A DNA stretch of 64,000 nt from Streptomyces zhihengii (GTDB lineage Bacteria; Actinomycetota; Actinomycetes; Streptomycetales; Streptomycetaceae), in contig NZ_JAFEJA010000001.1 of the NCBI RefSeq assembly GCF_016919245.1, positions 5,419,501-5,483,500 on the forward strand, in the 5' to 3' direction. Below are positions 26,128 through 34,168 of the stretch, in pieces. A program made the position numbers and the translations under genes. The notes under the pieces were generated by a model. The model made no database searches. It was not told where the DNA came from and saw nothing but the letters and a program-made list of their open reading frames with translations. How positions within the stretch are numbered: position 1 is the stretch's first letter; each line of letters begins with the position of its first letter.

Positions 26128-29100
26128 TCAGCCGGTGACCTTGGAGATCACCACGCTGCCGGCGCCCGCGGCCGTGCCCCGGGCGTTGACCAGGGAGACC
26201 TCGCCGAAGAACTGGCGTCCCTCGGGTGCGGCACCGCTCACCACGACCTGCGCGCCCACGGCCGCCGTCGCGCCGTTGGCCAGCGACACCGGCTTGGTGC
26301 CGTCGACCTTCAGCGTGCCGAGGGACGGGGAGAAGAACACGTCGCGGTAGTCGAACTCGGTGGTCCCGGCCGGGACCGAGTAGCCGTCGACCACGATCCG
26401 GTAGGTGCCGGCGGCCGGCTTCACCAGGCTCACCGCCTCCTCCGAGTCGCCGTCCGCGGCCTGGCCGACCTGGGTCGTGCCGCGGTAGACCGTGAGGTCC
26501 AGGTCCGCGCCGGTGTCCGAGGTGGAGCCGATGGCCACGTCCAGGCGGTCTACGCCCTCACCGAGGGTGACGGTGTAGACCTGCGACTCGCCGTTCTTGA
26601 TCGACGGACGGGCGACCTTGGCGGAGCCGAGGGCGCCGCCCGCGAGCTTGCCCTCGATCGGACCGAAGTCGTTCGTGACGTTCCACTGCACGTCCGCCGG
26701 GACGCCGATCTGCGCCTCGGGGAGCGTCTGCACCGCCGGGGCGAAGGAGGCGCCGAGCACCGTGGCGTCCAGCTTGTACGGGTTGTCCAGCAGCGGCGAG
26801 GTGCGACGGGACTCGACCTCGATCTCCCACACGCCCGGGGTCGGGTTCGGGTAGGTGCGGACGTCCGGACGGCAGGTGTTCGCCGGGTTCGGGTAGTTCG
26901 GGTAGCAGTTCACCGTGGACGTCGGGTCGACCGGCGTGCCGTACGGGTGCAGCGCGATGAAGCGGGTCTGGCTGTCCGCCGCGAGTCCGCTCAGGGACAC
27001 CTCGAGGGTCTTGGCGCCCTCGGGGACGGTCACGAAGTAGGACTTGTGGCTGTTGCGCTGCACGGAGCCGGCTTCGGAGATGCCGAACGCGGGCTTGGCC
27101 AGCGCCTGGGAGGCGACGACCGTCGTCAGGATCTGCTTGTCCTTGCCGACCGTGGCGGCGTCGTCGGCGACCAGCACGGCGCTGTGGACACCGGCGGTGC
27201 GGGCCTTGGCCTGCACGGTGACGGTGACGGGCTGGCCGAGCGGCAGCTTGACCTTCTTGCCGCTGAGCAGCTTGAAGGTGCCGTCGTTGTTCAGCCAGGT
27301 CAGCGTGTGCGCCACGGCCTTCTTCGGGCCGGTGGTGCGGGTGATGGTGACGTCGTACGTGCGCGCCTTGCCGACCTCGAGGCCGCCCTCGCGGTCGTAC
27401 AGGCCGGTGCCGAAGCCCGGCGTCTTGAGCGCGAAGTCGATCGCGGTGTCGACCGGGGCCTTGACGCTGTACTCGTGCGCCTCGGCGCCCTTCTTGATGG
27501 CCTTCCACGCGTCGACGATGTCGATCAGGCCGGAGCCCTGCTCGTGGGCCAGCACGCCGTCGATGGTCTTGGCGGTGCTGGTCAGCGCGGTGCGCAGCTT
27601 GGCCGGGGTGAGCTCGATGTCCTTCTGCTTCGCGGCGGAGAGCAGCAGGGCCGCGGCGCCCGCGGTCTGCGGGGACGACATCGAGGTGCCCTGGAGCATC
27701 GAGTAGCCGGGCGGGAGCTGGTAGCCGGCCTCGGCGACGGGGCCGCCGGCGATCCAGGTCTGCGTGGTGTTGATCGAGGCGCCGGGGGCGACGATCGTCG
27801 GGGTGAAGCCGCCGTCCTCACGCGGGCCGCGCGAGGAGAAGGGGAGCATGGCGTACTTCTTGTCGACGCCGGAGCCGTAGTTGGCGGCCCAGGTCTCCTT
27901 GGAGATCGACGCGCCGACCGAGATGACCTTGTCGGCCACGGCCGGGTCGCCCAGCGTGTTGGTGCCGGGGCCGGAGTTGCCCGCGGAGATCACGAGCTGG
28001 ACGCCGTAGGTGTCGATCAGGCGGGTGTAGAGCTCGGCGCGCGCGTTGTTGCCGTCGTTCAGCGCCGGCAGTCCGCCGATGGACATGTTGACGATGTCCA
28101 CACCGCGGTTGATGACCAGGTCGGCCATGCCCTCGGTGAGCGCGATGTTGGTGCAGCCGCCGCTCCAGGTGCAGGCGCGGGACGAGACCAGCTTGGCGCC
28201 CGGGGCGGCGCCGTTCATCTGGCCGCCGAAGAGGCTGTTGGCGGCGGTGATGCCGGCGACGTGGGTGCCGTGCGAGCCCTCGATGACACCGATGCTCACG
28301 AAGTCGGCGGTGGCGCCGGCGGCGTTGTAGACGACGTCCTTGCGGACCTCGAGCACGAACGGGATCCGCTCGGCGACCGGGGTCTTCGGGTCGTCGGTGC
28401 CGAAGTAGCCGATCTGGAAGCCGTTGCGGTACGGCTTCATGACGGTGTCGTTGGTGAAGTCGCCGTCGTTGTTCAGGTCGACCCGCGCGGTGCGGGTGCC
28501 CTCGTCGTACAGCACGCCCCAGGTGTCGGTGGTGTCGCCGTCACGGTTGAGGTCGCCGGCCATGTCGCCGCCGAGGGTGGCGGACTCCTTGAACTGGCGG
28601 TACTTGAACGAGCCCGAGGGGGCCTTCCAGGTGCGGCCGTCGGCCGTGAACACCGGTCCGCTGACGGAGGCGTCCATGCGCAGCCAGGTGCCGTCGCCGT
28701 CGGCGACCGGGTCGGTCGCGGTGACCCAGTCGACGATCTTGCGCTCACCGGTCGTGGTCTTCTGCAGCGCGGGGTGCGCGACGTCGACACCGGAGTCGAG
28801 GATGCCGATGGTGACGCCGCGGCCGTCGGCCTTCGGGTTCTGCTTGACGAAGTCCACCGCACCGGTCTCGAAGGACGGGTTGTACGGGTTCTTCGCCGGG
28901 GTGTTCTTGCCGGGCGCCGGGTAGAGGCCGACCTGCGCCGCGGCGATGCCGACGGACTTCACGGTGTCGGCGGCCGGCGTCGGGTCGTCCAGCTCGATCT
29001 CGTGCTTGAGGTCGATGCCGTGGACGGACGACAGCTTGGCGGCGGCCTTGAGCGCCGCCTCGGCCTTGTCGGTCGGCAGGGTGGCCCGGACGTAGCCGAG

Positions 29101-29445
29101 CTCGTCGAACGTCCTGCCCACCGTGGCGCCCTGCACCGCGTCGAGCTGGCCGGCGACCTGCTCGGTCGCGCCGGGCGCGGTGGCGACCATCACGGTCACG
29201 GTCTTCTGGCCGGTGGCCTCGGCCTCGGCGAGCAGATTCTCGTCCGCCTGCCCGATCTTGTCCGATGCCTGGGCGGCCTTCACGCCGTCCGAGCCTGCCG
29301 GGTCGGCGGCGGGAGCGGAGGCGACGGCCGGGCCGACGCCGGCGGCGACGAGGGCGGCCACCATGGAGGCTGCCGCGGCCACGCGTGCCGCACGTCTGCG
29401 GCCGACGGAGCGCCCTGTTGTGGAGCTCTGGGACTGGGGGGTCAT
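26128..29445 (-). CDS. Secreted subtilisin-like serine protease (S8), large
   Basis: The 1105-aa protein has a Sec signal (RRRAARVAAAASMVAALVAAG, ending near AVASAP), a propeptide (I9-like, about residues 50-150) and a peptidase S8 domain holding the catalytic triad: Asp in ILDSGVDVAHP, His in SHGTHVAGI and Ser in GTSMSSPQTAG. A long insert between Asp and His includes an Asp-rich NRDGDTTDTW stretch that may bind calcium. C-terminal beta domains (about 640-1105), probably including a PPC-like domain, complete it. It should be exported and degrade extracellular protein. Two ATGs 6 nt apart are possible (29451 and 29445); the inner one has AGGG at suitable spacing. Confidence 0.92.
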   Translation of the reverse strand: MTPQSQSSTTGRSVGRRRAARVAAAASMVAALVAAGVGPAVASAPAADPAGSDGVKAAQASDKIGQADENLLAEAEATGQKTVTVMVATAPGATEQVAGQLDAVQGATVGRTFDELGYVRATLPTDKAEAALKAAAKLSSVHGIDLKHEIELDDPTPAADTVKSVGIAAAQVGLYPAPGKNTPAKNPYNPSFETGAVDFVKQNPKADGRGVTIGILDSGVDVAHPALQKTTTGERKIVDWVTATDPVADGDGTWLRMDASVSGPVFTADGRTWKAPSGSFKYRQFKESATLGGDMAGDLNRDGDTTDTWGVLYDEGTRTARVDLNNDGDFTNDTVMKPYRNGFQIGYFGTDDPKTPVAERIPFVLEVRKDVVYNAAGATADFVSIGVIEGSHGTHVAGITAANSLFGGQMNGAAPGAKLVSSRACTWSGGCTNIALTEGMADLVINRGVDIVNMSIGGLPALNDGNNARAELYTRLIDTYGVQLVISAGNSGPGTNTLGDPAVADKVISVGASISKETWAANYGSGVDKKYAMLPFSSRGPREDGGFTPTIVAPGASINTTQTWIAGGPVAEAGYQLPPGYSMLQGTSMSSPQTAGAAALLLSAAKQKDIELTPAKLRTALTSTAKTIDGVLAHEQGSGLIDIVDAWKAIKKGAEAHEYSVKAPVDTAIDFALKTPGFGTGLYDREGGLEVGKARTYDVTITRTTGPKKAVAHTLTWLNNDGTFKLLSGKKVKLPLGQPVTVTVQAKARTAGVHSAVLVADDAATVGKDKQILTTVVASQALAKPAFGISEAGSVQRNSHKSYFVTVPEGAKTLEVSLSGLAADSQTRFIALHPYGTPVDPTSTVNCYPNYPNPANTCRPDVRTYPNPTPGVWEIEVESRRTSPLLDNPYKLDATVLGASFAPAVQTLPEAQIGVPADVQWNVTNDFGPIEGKLAGGALGSAKVARPSIKNGESQVYTVTLGEGVDRLDVAIGSTSDTGADLDLTVYRGTTQVGQAADGDSEEAVSLVKPAAGTYRIVVDGYSVPAGTTEFDYRDVFFSPSLGTLKVDGTKPVSLANGATAAVGAQVVVSGAAPEGRQFFGEVSLVNARGTAAGAGSVVISKVTG

Positions 29446-29502
29446 CAGCATCCCTGTTGGTGAATGAGACGGTCCGGAATTCGGTGCCGGATGACCGCTC
29501 AG

Positions 29503-29520
29503 CCTGTCGTAAATGACAGG
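29503..29520. promoter_or_regulatory. Short inverted repeat upstream of the S8 protease
   Basis: CCTGTC-GTAAAT-GACAGG has perfect 6-bp arms in the leader about 60 nt before the protease start. A second palindrome, CAGGCACA-CA-TGTGCCTG, lies at 29601-29618. Either could be an operator for the protease gene or an end structure of the upstream CGNR transcript. Confidence 0.4.
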
Positions 29521-29721
29521 ACTTTGTGGAGAGTTGACGGAGACGTGAAGTGGTCATGGCGGCTATCCGCCACCGTTCGGCGTACGCCACGACGGTCAAA
29601 CAGGCACACATGTGCCTGAACTGATCCGTCCGTTCGTGGTTCGCCGACGGCGCCGCGCATCCCCCGAACGAGTCGGCCGTGACCCGGACGCGCCGTTCGC
29701 GTCGATTTCCGGACGCGCCGG

Positions 29722-30261
29722 CTACGCCTCGCGGCCGCGCGCCCAGTGGCGGGACGCCTTGGCCCGGTTCCCGCAGACCGCCATCGAGCACCACCGCCGG
29801 GTGCCGTTGCGCGAGGTGTCGAAGAAGTGCAGGACGCAGCTCTCGTGCGCGCAGGCGCGGATCCGGTCCGGGGCGGTGCGCAGCAGGTCGAGGTGCCCGC
29901 GTGCCGCGGTCCACGCCGGACCCCAGGCCGGGTCCGCGAACTCGGCCTCCTCGCCGGGCCCCGCGGCCGTGAGGGTGGCCCGGATGCGGCCCCGGCCGAG
30001 CACCGCGTCGACGCGGGCGGCGGCGTCGGCGCCGCCGCCGTCCACCAGCGAGGCGAGCGCCTCGCGTGCGGTCAGCGTGTGTTCCAGGGTGGCCGCGTCC
30101 GCCGTGAAGCGTCCGGCGAGGCCGTTGGCCGCGAGCCAGATCCGCAGGCCGGCGACGGAGGTGAGGAGGTCCTGGAGCTCGCCGTCCCGCATCCAGCGGG
30201 TGTTGAGCAGATCCAGCGAGACCGGTTCGCCGGTGAGGGGGCGGGGGTCGGCGGCGGTCAT
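29722..30261 (-). CDS. CGNR zinc-finger (ABATE domain) protein, probable transcriptional regulator
   Basis: The 179-aa protein has an N-terminal ABATE-type domain (about residues 1-120) and a C-terminal CGNR zinc finger with all features: Cys in ACAHESCVLHFFDTS, then RRWCSMAVCGNRAKASRH. Family members are thought to bind DNA and act as stress-related regulators. The ATG has AAGGAA 5 nt upstream. It is divergent from the VOC/PPOX pair, with repeated GGTTAGC half-sites between them, so control of that pair is likely but unproved. Confidence 0.88.
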   Translation of the reverse strand: MTAADPRPLTGEPVSLDLLNTRWMRDGELQDLLTSVAGLRIWLAANGLAGRFTADAATLEHTLTAREALASLVDGGGADAAARVDAVLGRGRIRATLTAAGPGEEAEFADPAWGPAWTAARGHLDLLRTAPDRIRACAHESCVLHFFDTSRNGTRRWCSMAVCGNRAKASRHWARGREA

Positions 30262-30327
30262 GCGGATTCCTTCGCTCCATTGCGTTGACCGGCACCAGGG
30301 TACGGGGCGCCGGCCGTCCCTCCTCCA

Positions 30328-30401
30328 GCTAACCACTCATGCCGCCGTGAACGGTTGCGGCGACGTCGGGCTAACCGTTAAGTTGATGGTGAGCGGTTAG
30401 C
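30328..30401. promoter_or_regulatory. Candidate operator with three GCTAACC half-sites between the CGNR gene and the VOC gene
   Basis: GCTAACCG (30370-30377) and CGGTTAGC (30394-30401) form an inverted repeat with 16 nt between them. A third related half-site, GCTAACCACTCAT, starts at 30328. They lie in the divergent promoter region between a CGNR regulator and the VOC gene. Their spacing and similarity suggest a shared regulator. Confidence 0.5.
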
Positions 30402-30438
30402 CATCGAGGTGGGCCGCCCCGACGCAGAGAGGTCCTCC

Positions 30439-30894
30439 ATGACGACCAGCAGCGCCCTCGTCACCGGCCACGTCGGCCTCAACGTGACCGACATCGACCG
30501 CTCCCTCGTCTTCTACGGGGACGTCCTCGGCTTCGACGTCATCGGCGAGGGCAAGGAGGACGGCCGGCGGTACGCCTTCCTCGGGCGCGACGGCACCCTC
30601 GTCCTCACGCTCTGGCAGCAGGCCGATGCCGCCTTCGAACCCACCCGCGCCGGACTGCACCACCTCGCCTTCGAGGCCGGCTCCATGGCGGACGTCCGCG
30701 CCGCCGAGAACCGGCTGCGCGAGCGCGGCGTCGCCTTCGCCCACGACGGCGTCGTCGCCCACGGCGAGGGCACGGCGTCCGGCGGCATCTTCTTCCACGA
30801 CCCCGACGGCACCCGGCTGGAGATCTTCGCCGCCACCGGCGCCGAGAACGCTCCCGCGCCCACCGAAGCCGCCCCCACCTGCGGCTTCTTCTAG
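30439..30894 (+). CDS. VOC (glyoxalase-fold) family protein
   Basis: The 151-aa protein is a two-module vicinal-oxygen-chelate protein: GHVGLNVTDIDRSLVFYGDVL at the start, LHHLAFEAGS in the middle and FFHDPDGTRLEIF at the end, with His and Glu metal-ligand positions kept. Members are dioxygenases, glyoxalases or resistance proteins; the substrate here is unknown. The C-terminal tail ends in TCGFF. The ATG has AGAGGT upstream. It is followed after 13 nt by a PPOX-family gene and is divergent from a CGNR regulator, suggesting a small detoxification operon. Confidence 0.85.
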   Translation: MTTSSALVTGHVGLNVTDIDRSLVFYGDVLGFDVIGEGKEDGRRYAFLGRDGTLVLTLWQQADAAFEPTRAGLHHLAFEAGSMADVRAAENRLRERGVAFAHDGVVAHGEGTASGGIFFHDPDGTRLEIFAATGAENAPAPTEAAPTCGFF

Positions 30895-30907
30895 AAAGGC
30901 GAACGCC

Positions 30908-31912
30908 GTGGACCTCAGCCCCGGCCCCTACCACGAGGGCTCCCTCGCCGTGCAGCGCCGCACCGGAGCGCTGGAGGCCGCCGCGCACGTGGGCCGTTCC
31001 ATCGGCAGCGGCATCAAGCCCGTCGCCGCCGCCTTCCTCGGGCTCCAGCCGATGCTGGTGCTCGGCGCGGCGGACGGGGCCGGCCGGATGTGGGCCTCCC
31101 CGCTCACCGGGCGGCCCGGGTTCCTGAGGGCCACCGGCGCGCACACCGTCTCCGTCGCCGCCGCGCTCCCGGAGCACGACCCGCTGGCCGGGGCCCTCAC
31201 CCGGGGCCCCGTGCCCGCCGGCGCGATCGTGCTCGACCCCCGCACCCGCCGGCGGATGCGGATGGGCGGCACCGTCACCCCCTCGCCGCGCGGGCTGCTC
31301 CTGGAGACCGGCCGGGTCTTCGCCAACTGCCCCAAGTACATCCAGCGCAGGGAACTGCTCGCCACCGGCGACGGCACCGCGCCCCCGGCGCCCCCCGTGC
31401 GGAGCGGGGAGCGCCTCACCCCCGGCCAGCAGGCGTTCCTCCGCGCCGCCGACACCTTCTTCGTCGCCACCGGCACCCCCGACGGGGTGGACGCCAGCCA
31501 CCGCGGCGGCGGCCCCGGCTTCCTGGAGGTCGCCTCGCCCACCGAACTGAGCTGGCGGGACTACCCGGGCAACGCGATGTTCCTGACCCTCGGCAACCTG
31601 GCCCGCGACCCGAGGGCCGGACTGCTGCTCCTGGACTGGAGCACCGGCACCACGCTCCAGCTGACCGGCACCGCCCGCACCGAGCACACGCACGGCGGCG
31701 GGCGCACCGTCCGCTTCACCGTCACCGGCACCCTCCAGGCCGAGGGCGCCTCGCCCCTGCGCTGGTCGTCCCCCGAGTACTCGCCGGCGAACCCGCCCAC
31801 CGGCCCCGCCGCGCCGGTAACCTCGGCTGATGAAGCAGCAGTTGAGAGTCGCGGCGTACGCGGTGTGCATACGGGACGGACAGATCCTGCTCGCCCGCTG
31901 GGTGGCGCGTGA
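30908..31912 (+). CDS. Pyridoxamine 5'-phosphate oxidase (FMN-binding split barrel) family protein
   Basis: The 334-aa protein starts VDLSPGPYHEGSLAVQRR, has a first split-barrel-like half and a second half with FFVATGTPDGVDASHRGG and YPGNAMFLTLGNLARDP, typical of FMN- or F420-binding flavoreductase-like PPOX proteins. It probably binds a flavin and reduces a small molecule. It is 13 nt from the VOC gene (GAAAGG before the GTG) and so coexpressed with it. Its 3' end overlaps the NUDIX gene by 83 nt in a different frame; the conserved part appears to end before the overlap (SPEYSPANPP), so the tail is optional sequence. Confidence 0.85.
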   Translation: MDLSPGPYHEGSLAVQRRTGALEAAAHVGRSIGSGIKPVAAAFLGLQPMLVLGAADGAGRMWASPLTGRPGFLRATGAHTVSVAAALPEHDPLAGALTRGPVPAGAIVLDPRTRRRMRMGGTVTPSPRGLLLETGRVFANCPKYIQRRELLATGDGTAPPAPPVRSGERLTPGQQAFLRAADTFFVATGTPDGVDASHRGGGPGFLEVASPTELSWRDYPGNAMFLTLGNLARDPRAGLLLLDWSTGTTLQLTGTARTEHTHGGGRTVRFTVTGTLQAEGASPLRWSSPEYSPANPPTGPAAPVTSADEAAVESRGVRGVHTGRTDPARPLGGA

Positions 31913-32297
31913 CGGCACCCGGCGGTGGACCCTGCCCGGCGGCGGGATGGACCACGGCGAGGACCCGATCGACACCGTCGTCCGCGAGGTGGAGGAGGAG
32001 ACCGGCTACCGGGCCGGGATCACGGCCCTGCTCGGCATCGACTCGGAACGCCGCACCCACCCCCGCGGATTCGGCGCCGCCGCCGACTTCCACGCCCTGC
32101 GGATCGTCTACGAGGGCCGGGTCACCGGCGGCGAACTGCGCCCCGAGACCGGCGGCTCCACCGACCTGGCCGCCTGGCACCCCCTGGACGGTGTCGCGGC
32201 GCTCGACCGCGTCCCCCTCGTCGACACCGGCATCGGCCTGTGGCGGGACCGGCCCCCCGCCGGCCGCGCCGCTCAGCGCGGCAGCACCACCACATAG
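31830..32297 (+). CDS. NUDIX hydrolase
   Basis: The 155-aa protein carries a complete Nudix box, GGGMDHGEDPIDTVVREVEEETGY (about residues 34-57), with the metal-binding REVEEE core. It should hydrolyse a nucleoside diphosphate derivative. TAACCT lies 8 nt before the ATG and no ribosome-binding site is evident, so a leaderless transcript starting inside the 3' end of the PPOX gene is likely. It overlaps that gene by 83 nt and, at its own 3' end, the convergent AbiEi-like gene by 25 nt. Substrate is unknown. Confidence 0.9.
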   Translation: MKQQLRVAAYAVCIRDGQILLARWVARDGTRRWTLPGGGMDHGEDPIDTVVREVEEETGYRAGITALLGIDSERRTHPRGFGAAADFHALRIVYEGRVTGGELRPETGGSTDLAAWHPLDGVAALDRVPLVDTGIGLWRDRPPAGRAAQRGSTTT

Positions 32298-33337
32298 GCG
32301 GCCGGCTCCCGGTCCGCCGCGGCCATCAGCGCCGTACGCACCACCACCCCCTGCTGCTCCGGGGCCTCCCGCAGCTTGCGGGGCGTCAGATGGACCACGG
32401 TGATGCCGAGACGCTCCAGGGTGTCCCGCTTCTTCGCGTACTCGGACCAGAGCGTGTCCTCGTCGTGCCGCGGCGCCCGGGTGTCCAGCTCGACCGCCAC
32501 GGCCTGGTCGGGCCAGTACGCGTCCACGCCACCGAGGTGCGGCCCGCCCGGAAGCCGCAGGTCCACGTTCCACACCGGCTCCGGCAGCCCCGCCGCCCGC
32601 ACCAGCGCGTACAGCCTGCCCTCGGCCAGCGCCCGCCCCTCCGCCAGCAGGGCGTCCACCGCGTCCACCACGTGCGGGCGTCCCAGCAGCCGCGCGTCGC
32701 TCAACTCCCGCACCAGCGCCGCCGGTTCGCAGTGCCCGCCGCGCACCGCCTCGGTGAGCAGCAGCCGGACCGCCCCCGGGTCGGTGAGCCCGCTCACCGT
32801 GTCCGCCACCGCCCGCGCCGCGGGGGCCACCGGCACCCCGGTCACCTCCTCGGCCACCGGCATCGTGTGCGTCCGCACCAGCCGCGCACAGCCCGTCGAC
32901 CGCAGCCGCCGGCTCCGCGGCACCAGGACGTCGATCGCCTCCAGCGAGCGCAGCGTCGGCGCCCCGGAGAAGCCGCGCAGCGCGAGGGCCGCCGCCCCCG
33001 TGATCACCACCTCGCCGTACGGCCCGGCCGCCGGACGCTGCCCCGGCAGCACGGCCCTGGCCGGGCGGACCGGGCGCCCCGCGTACAGCAGGACCGCCCG
33101 TAGCCGCTCCTCGCTCGTCGGCGGCCCGGACCGCAGCAGATACACCCCGGGCAGCAGCACCTGCCAGGGCCCACCGGCCCGGCATCGCTCCGCCACCCGC
33201 GCGGCCGACACCCCCCGCTCCCTCAACCGGGCCCCGGACACGACCAGTTCGGCCGGCCCGGTGGGGGTTGCGGGGGAGGAGGACTGGGGGAAGGTCTCGC
33301 ACTGTTCCATGCGAGGGGGATGCCCGCCGCCCGCCAC
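32273..33337 (-). CDS. AbiEi-like winged-helix protein with C-terminal DUF559/Vsr-like nuclease-type domain
   Basis: The 354-aa protein has an N-terminal winged-helix-like part typical of AbiEi antitoxin domains (GPWQVLLPGVYLLRSGPP, about residues 55-75). The C-terminal region VDAYWPDQAVAVELD with later KKRDTLERLG and VVHLTPRKL resembles DUF559/very-short-patch-repair-like nuclease folds. The usual AbiEii toxin gene is absent, so it is not a standard toxin-antitoxin pair. The GTG at 33337 is chosen because AGAGG lies 7 nt upstream; an ATG at 33310 is possible. Such proteins are common and uncharacterised in streptomycetes; DNA binding or cutting is inference. Confidence 0.7.
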   Translation of the reverse strand: MAGGGHPPRMEQCETFPQSSSPATPTGPAELVVSGARLRERGVSAARVAERCRAGGPWQVLLPGVYLLRSGPPTSEERLRAVLLYAGRPVRPARAVLPGQRPAAGPYGEVVITGAAALALRGFSGAPTLRSLEAIDVLVPRSRRLRSTGCARLVRTHTMPVAEEVTGVPVAPAARAVADTVSGLTDPGAVRLLLTEAVRGGHCEPAALVRELSDARLLGRPHVVDAVDALLAEGRALAEGRLYALVRAAGLPEPVWNVDLRLPGGPHLGGVDAYWPDQAVAVELDTRAPRHDEDTLWSEYAKKRDTLERLGITVVHLTPRKLREAPEQQGVVVRTALMAAADREPAAYVVVLPR

Positions 33338-33633
33338 CCCCCGAACCTCTGTTACACCCTCGTCGACAATTCGGGACGACCCCGTCCTAAAGTACGCACG
33401 TTCGACTGCCGATGGGGGGCGCTGACGCGCCCGGCGGTTCCGGGGGTGCTGCCCGTGCGGGGGTTGCGCGTGGGCCGTGAGCCAGGGGCCGCGGCCCTGC
33501 CGCGCCTTCCCAGCCCCCCCCGGCGCCCCAGCCGACCGCGTGAAGCGCGGTGCGGGCCCTCGGGGTGCTGCTCCCTCCCGGGGCCGCCCCGCACGCGCGC
33601 CGCCTTCGCGGGGGCTCCGCCCCCGAGCCCCCG

Positions 33634-33703
33634 CGCCTCAATCGCCGGCGGGGCTGACAACGTCAGCCCCGCCGGCGATTGAGGCGACCGCGCGGAGCGC
33701 GGT
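33634..33703. repeat. Palindromic repeat, 25-bp perfect arms, plus ACCGCGC/GCGCGGT hairpin
   Basis: Arms at 33634-33658 and 33662-33686 (core CAATCGCCGGCGGGGCTG) are perfect around a 3-nt loop, followed directly by ACCGCGC-GGA-GCGCGGT at 33687-33703. The layout is the same as at 7981-8053. Confidence 0.85.
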
Positions 33704-33733
33704 GCGGTCCCGTCGAGGCACGGCCGACGTTCA

Positions 33734-33773
33734 CAGCCCGTCCGGCGTTTGAGGACACCGCGCGGAGCGCGGT
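33734..33773. repeat. Half copy of the palindromic repeat family
   Basis: Only the right arm is present (CAGCCCGTCCGGCGTTTGAG, one base different from 8013-8032), followed by GACAC and the short hairpin ACCGCGC-GGA-GCGCGGT. It lies 31 bp from the complete copy. Confidence 0.8.
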
Positions 33774-33879
33774 ACGGGTCCGGGCGGAGCCCGGTTCGGG
33801 AAGGGGCGGGGAAAGGCCCCGCGCAGCGGCCCCACCACCCCGGGCCCCGGGACGCGCGGGGCCCCGACCCTCAGGGCTC

Positions 33880-34165
33880 AGCGCGGGAAGCGCCCCGAAC
33901 GCGGGAAGCGCCCCCACCTCAGGGGCCACCCCGGGGGAAGCGCCCCCGAAACCGGGAGCGCCCCGGGGGCAGCGCCCCCAGCCGAAGCGCCCCCGAACGG
34001 GAGCGCTCCGAACCGGAAGCGCCCGCCTCGGAGCCCACCCCAGGGGAAGCGCCCCGAAACCGGGAGCGCCCCCGACTCAGGGGCGACCCCGGGGGAAGCG
34101 CCCCCAACCGAAGCGCCCCCGAACGGGAGCGCCCCCAACCCAAGCGCCCCCGCCAGGAAGCCCCC
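33880..34165. repeat. Degenerate G/C-rich repeat array
   Basis: Short units based on AAGCGCCCC, CGAACCGGGAGCG and CACCCCGGGGGAAGCG alternate irregularly. The 19-mer GCGCCCCCGAACGGGAGCG recurs exactly at 33987 and 34113, and ACCCCGGGGGAAGCGCCCCC at 33928 and 34086. The array runs from the half palindromic repeat to the 3' end of the second M1 peptidase gene. Confidence 0.85.
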
Positions 34166-34168
34166 GGG

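Larger units (their letters stand above)
33338..34168. other. 831-bp non-coding, repeat-rich stretch
   Basis: No gene is supported here. From 33338 to 33633 I see only very GC-rich sequence. From 33634 come two dispersed palindromic repeats, followed from about 33880 by a degenerate low-complexity array that runs up to the second aminopeptidase gene. Long open frames in all directions reflect G+C bias and repeats and have no domain support. Confidence 0.75.
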
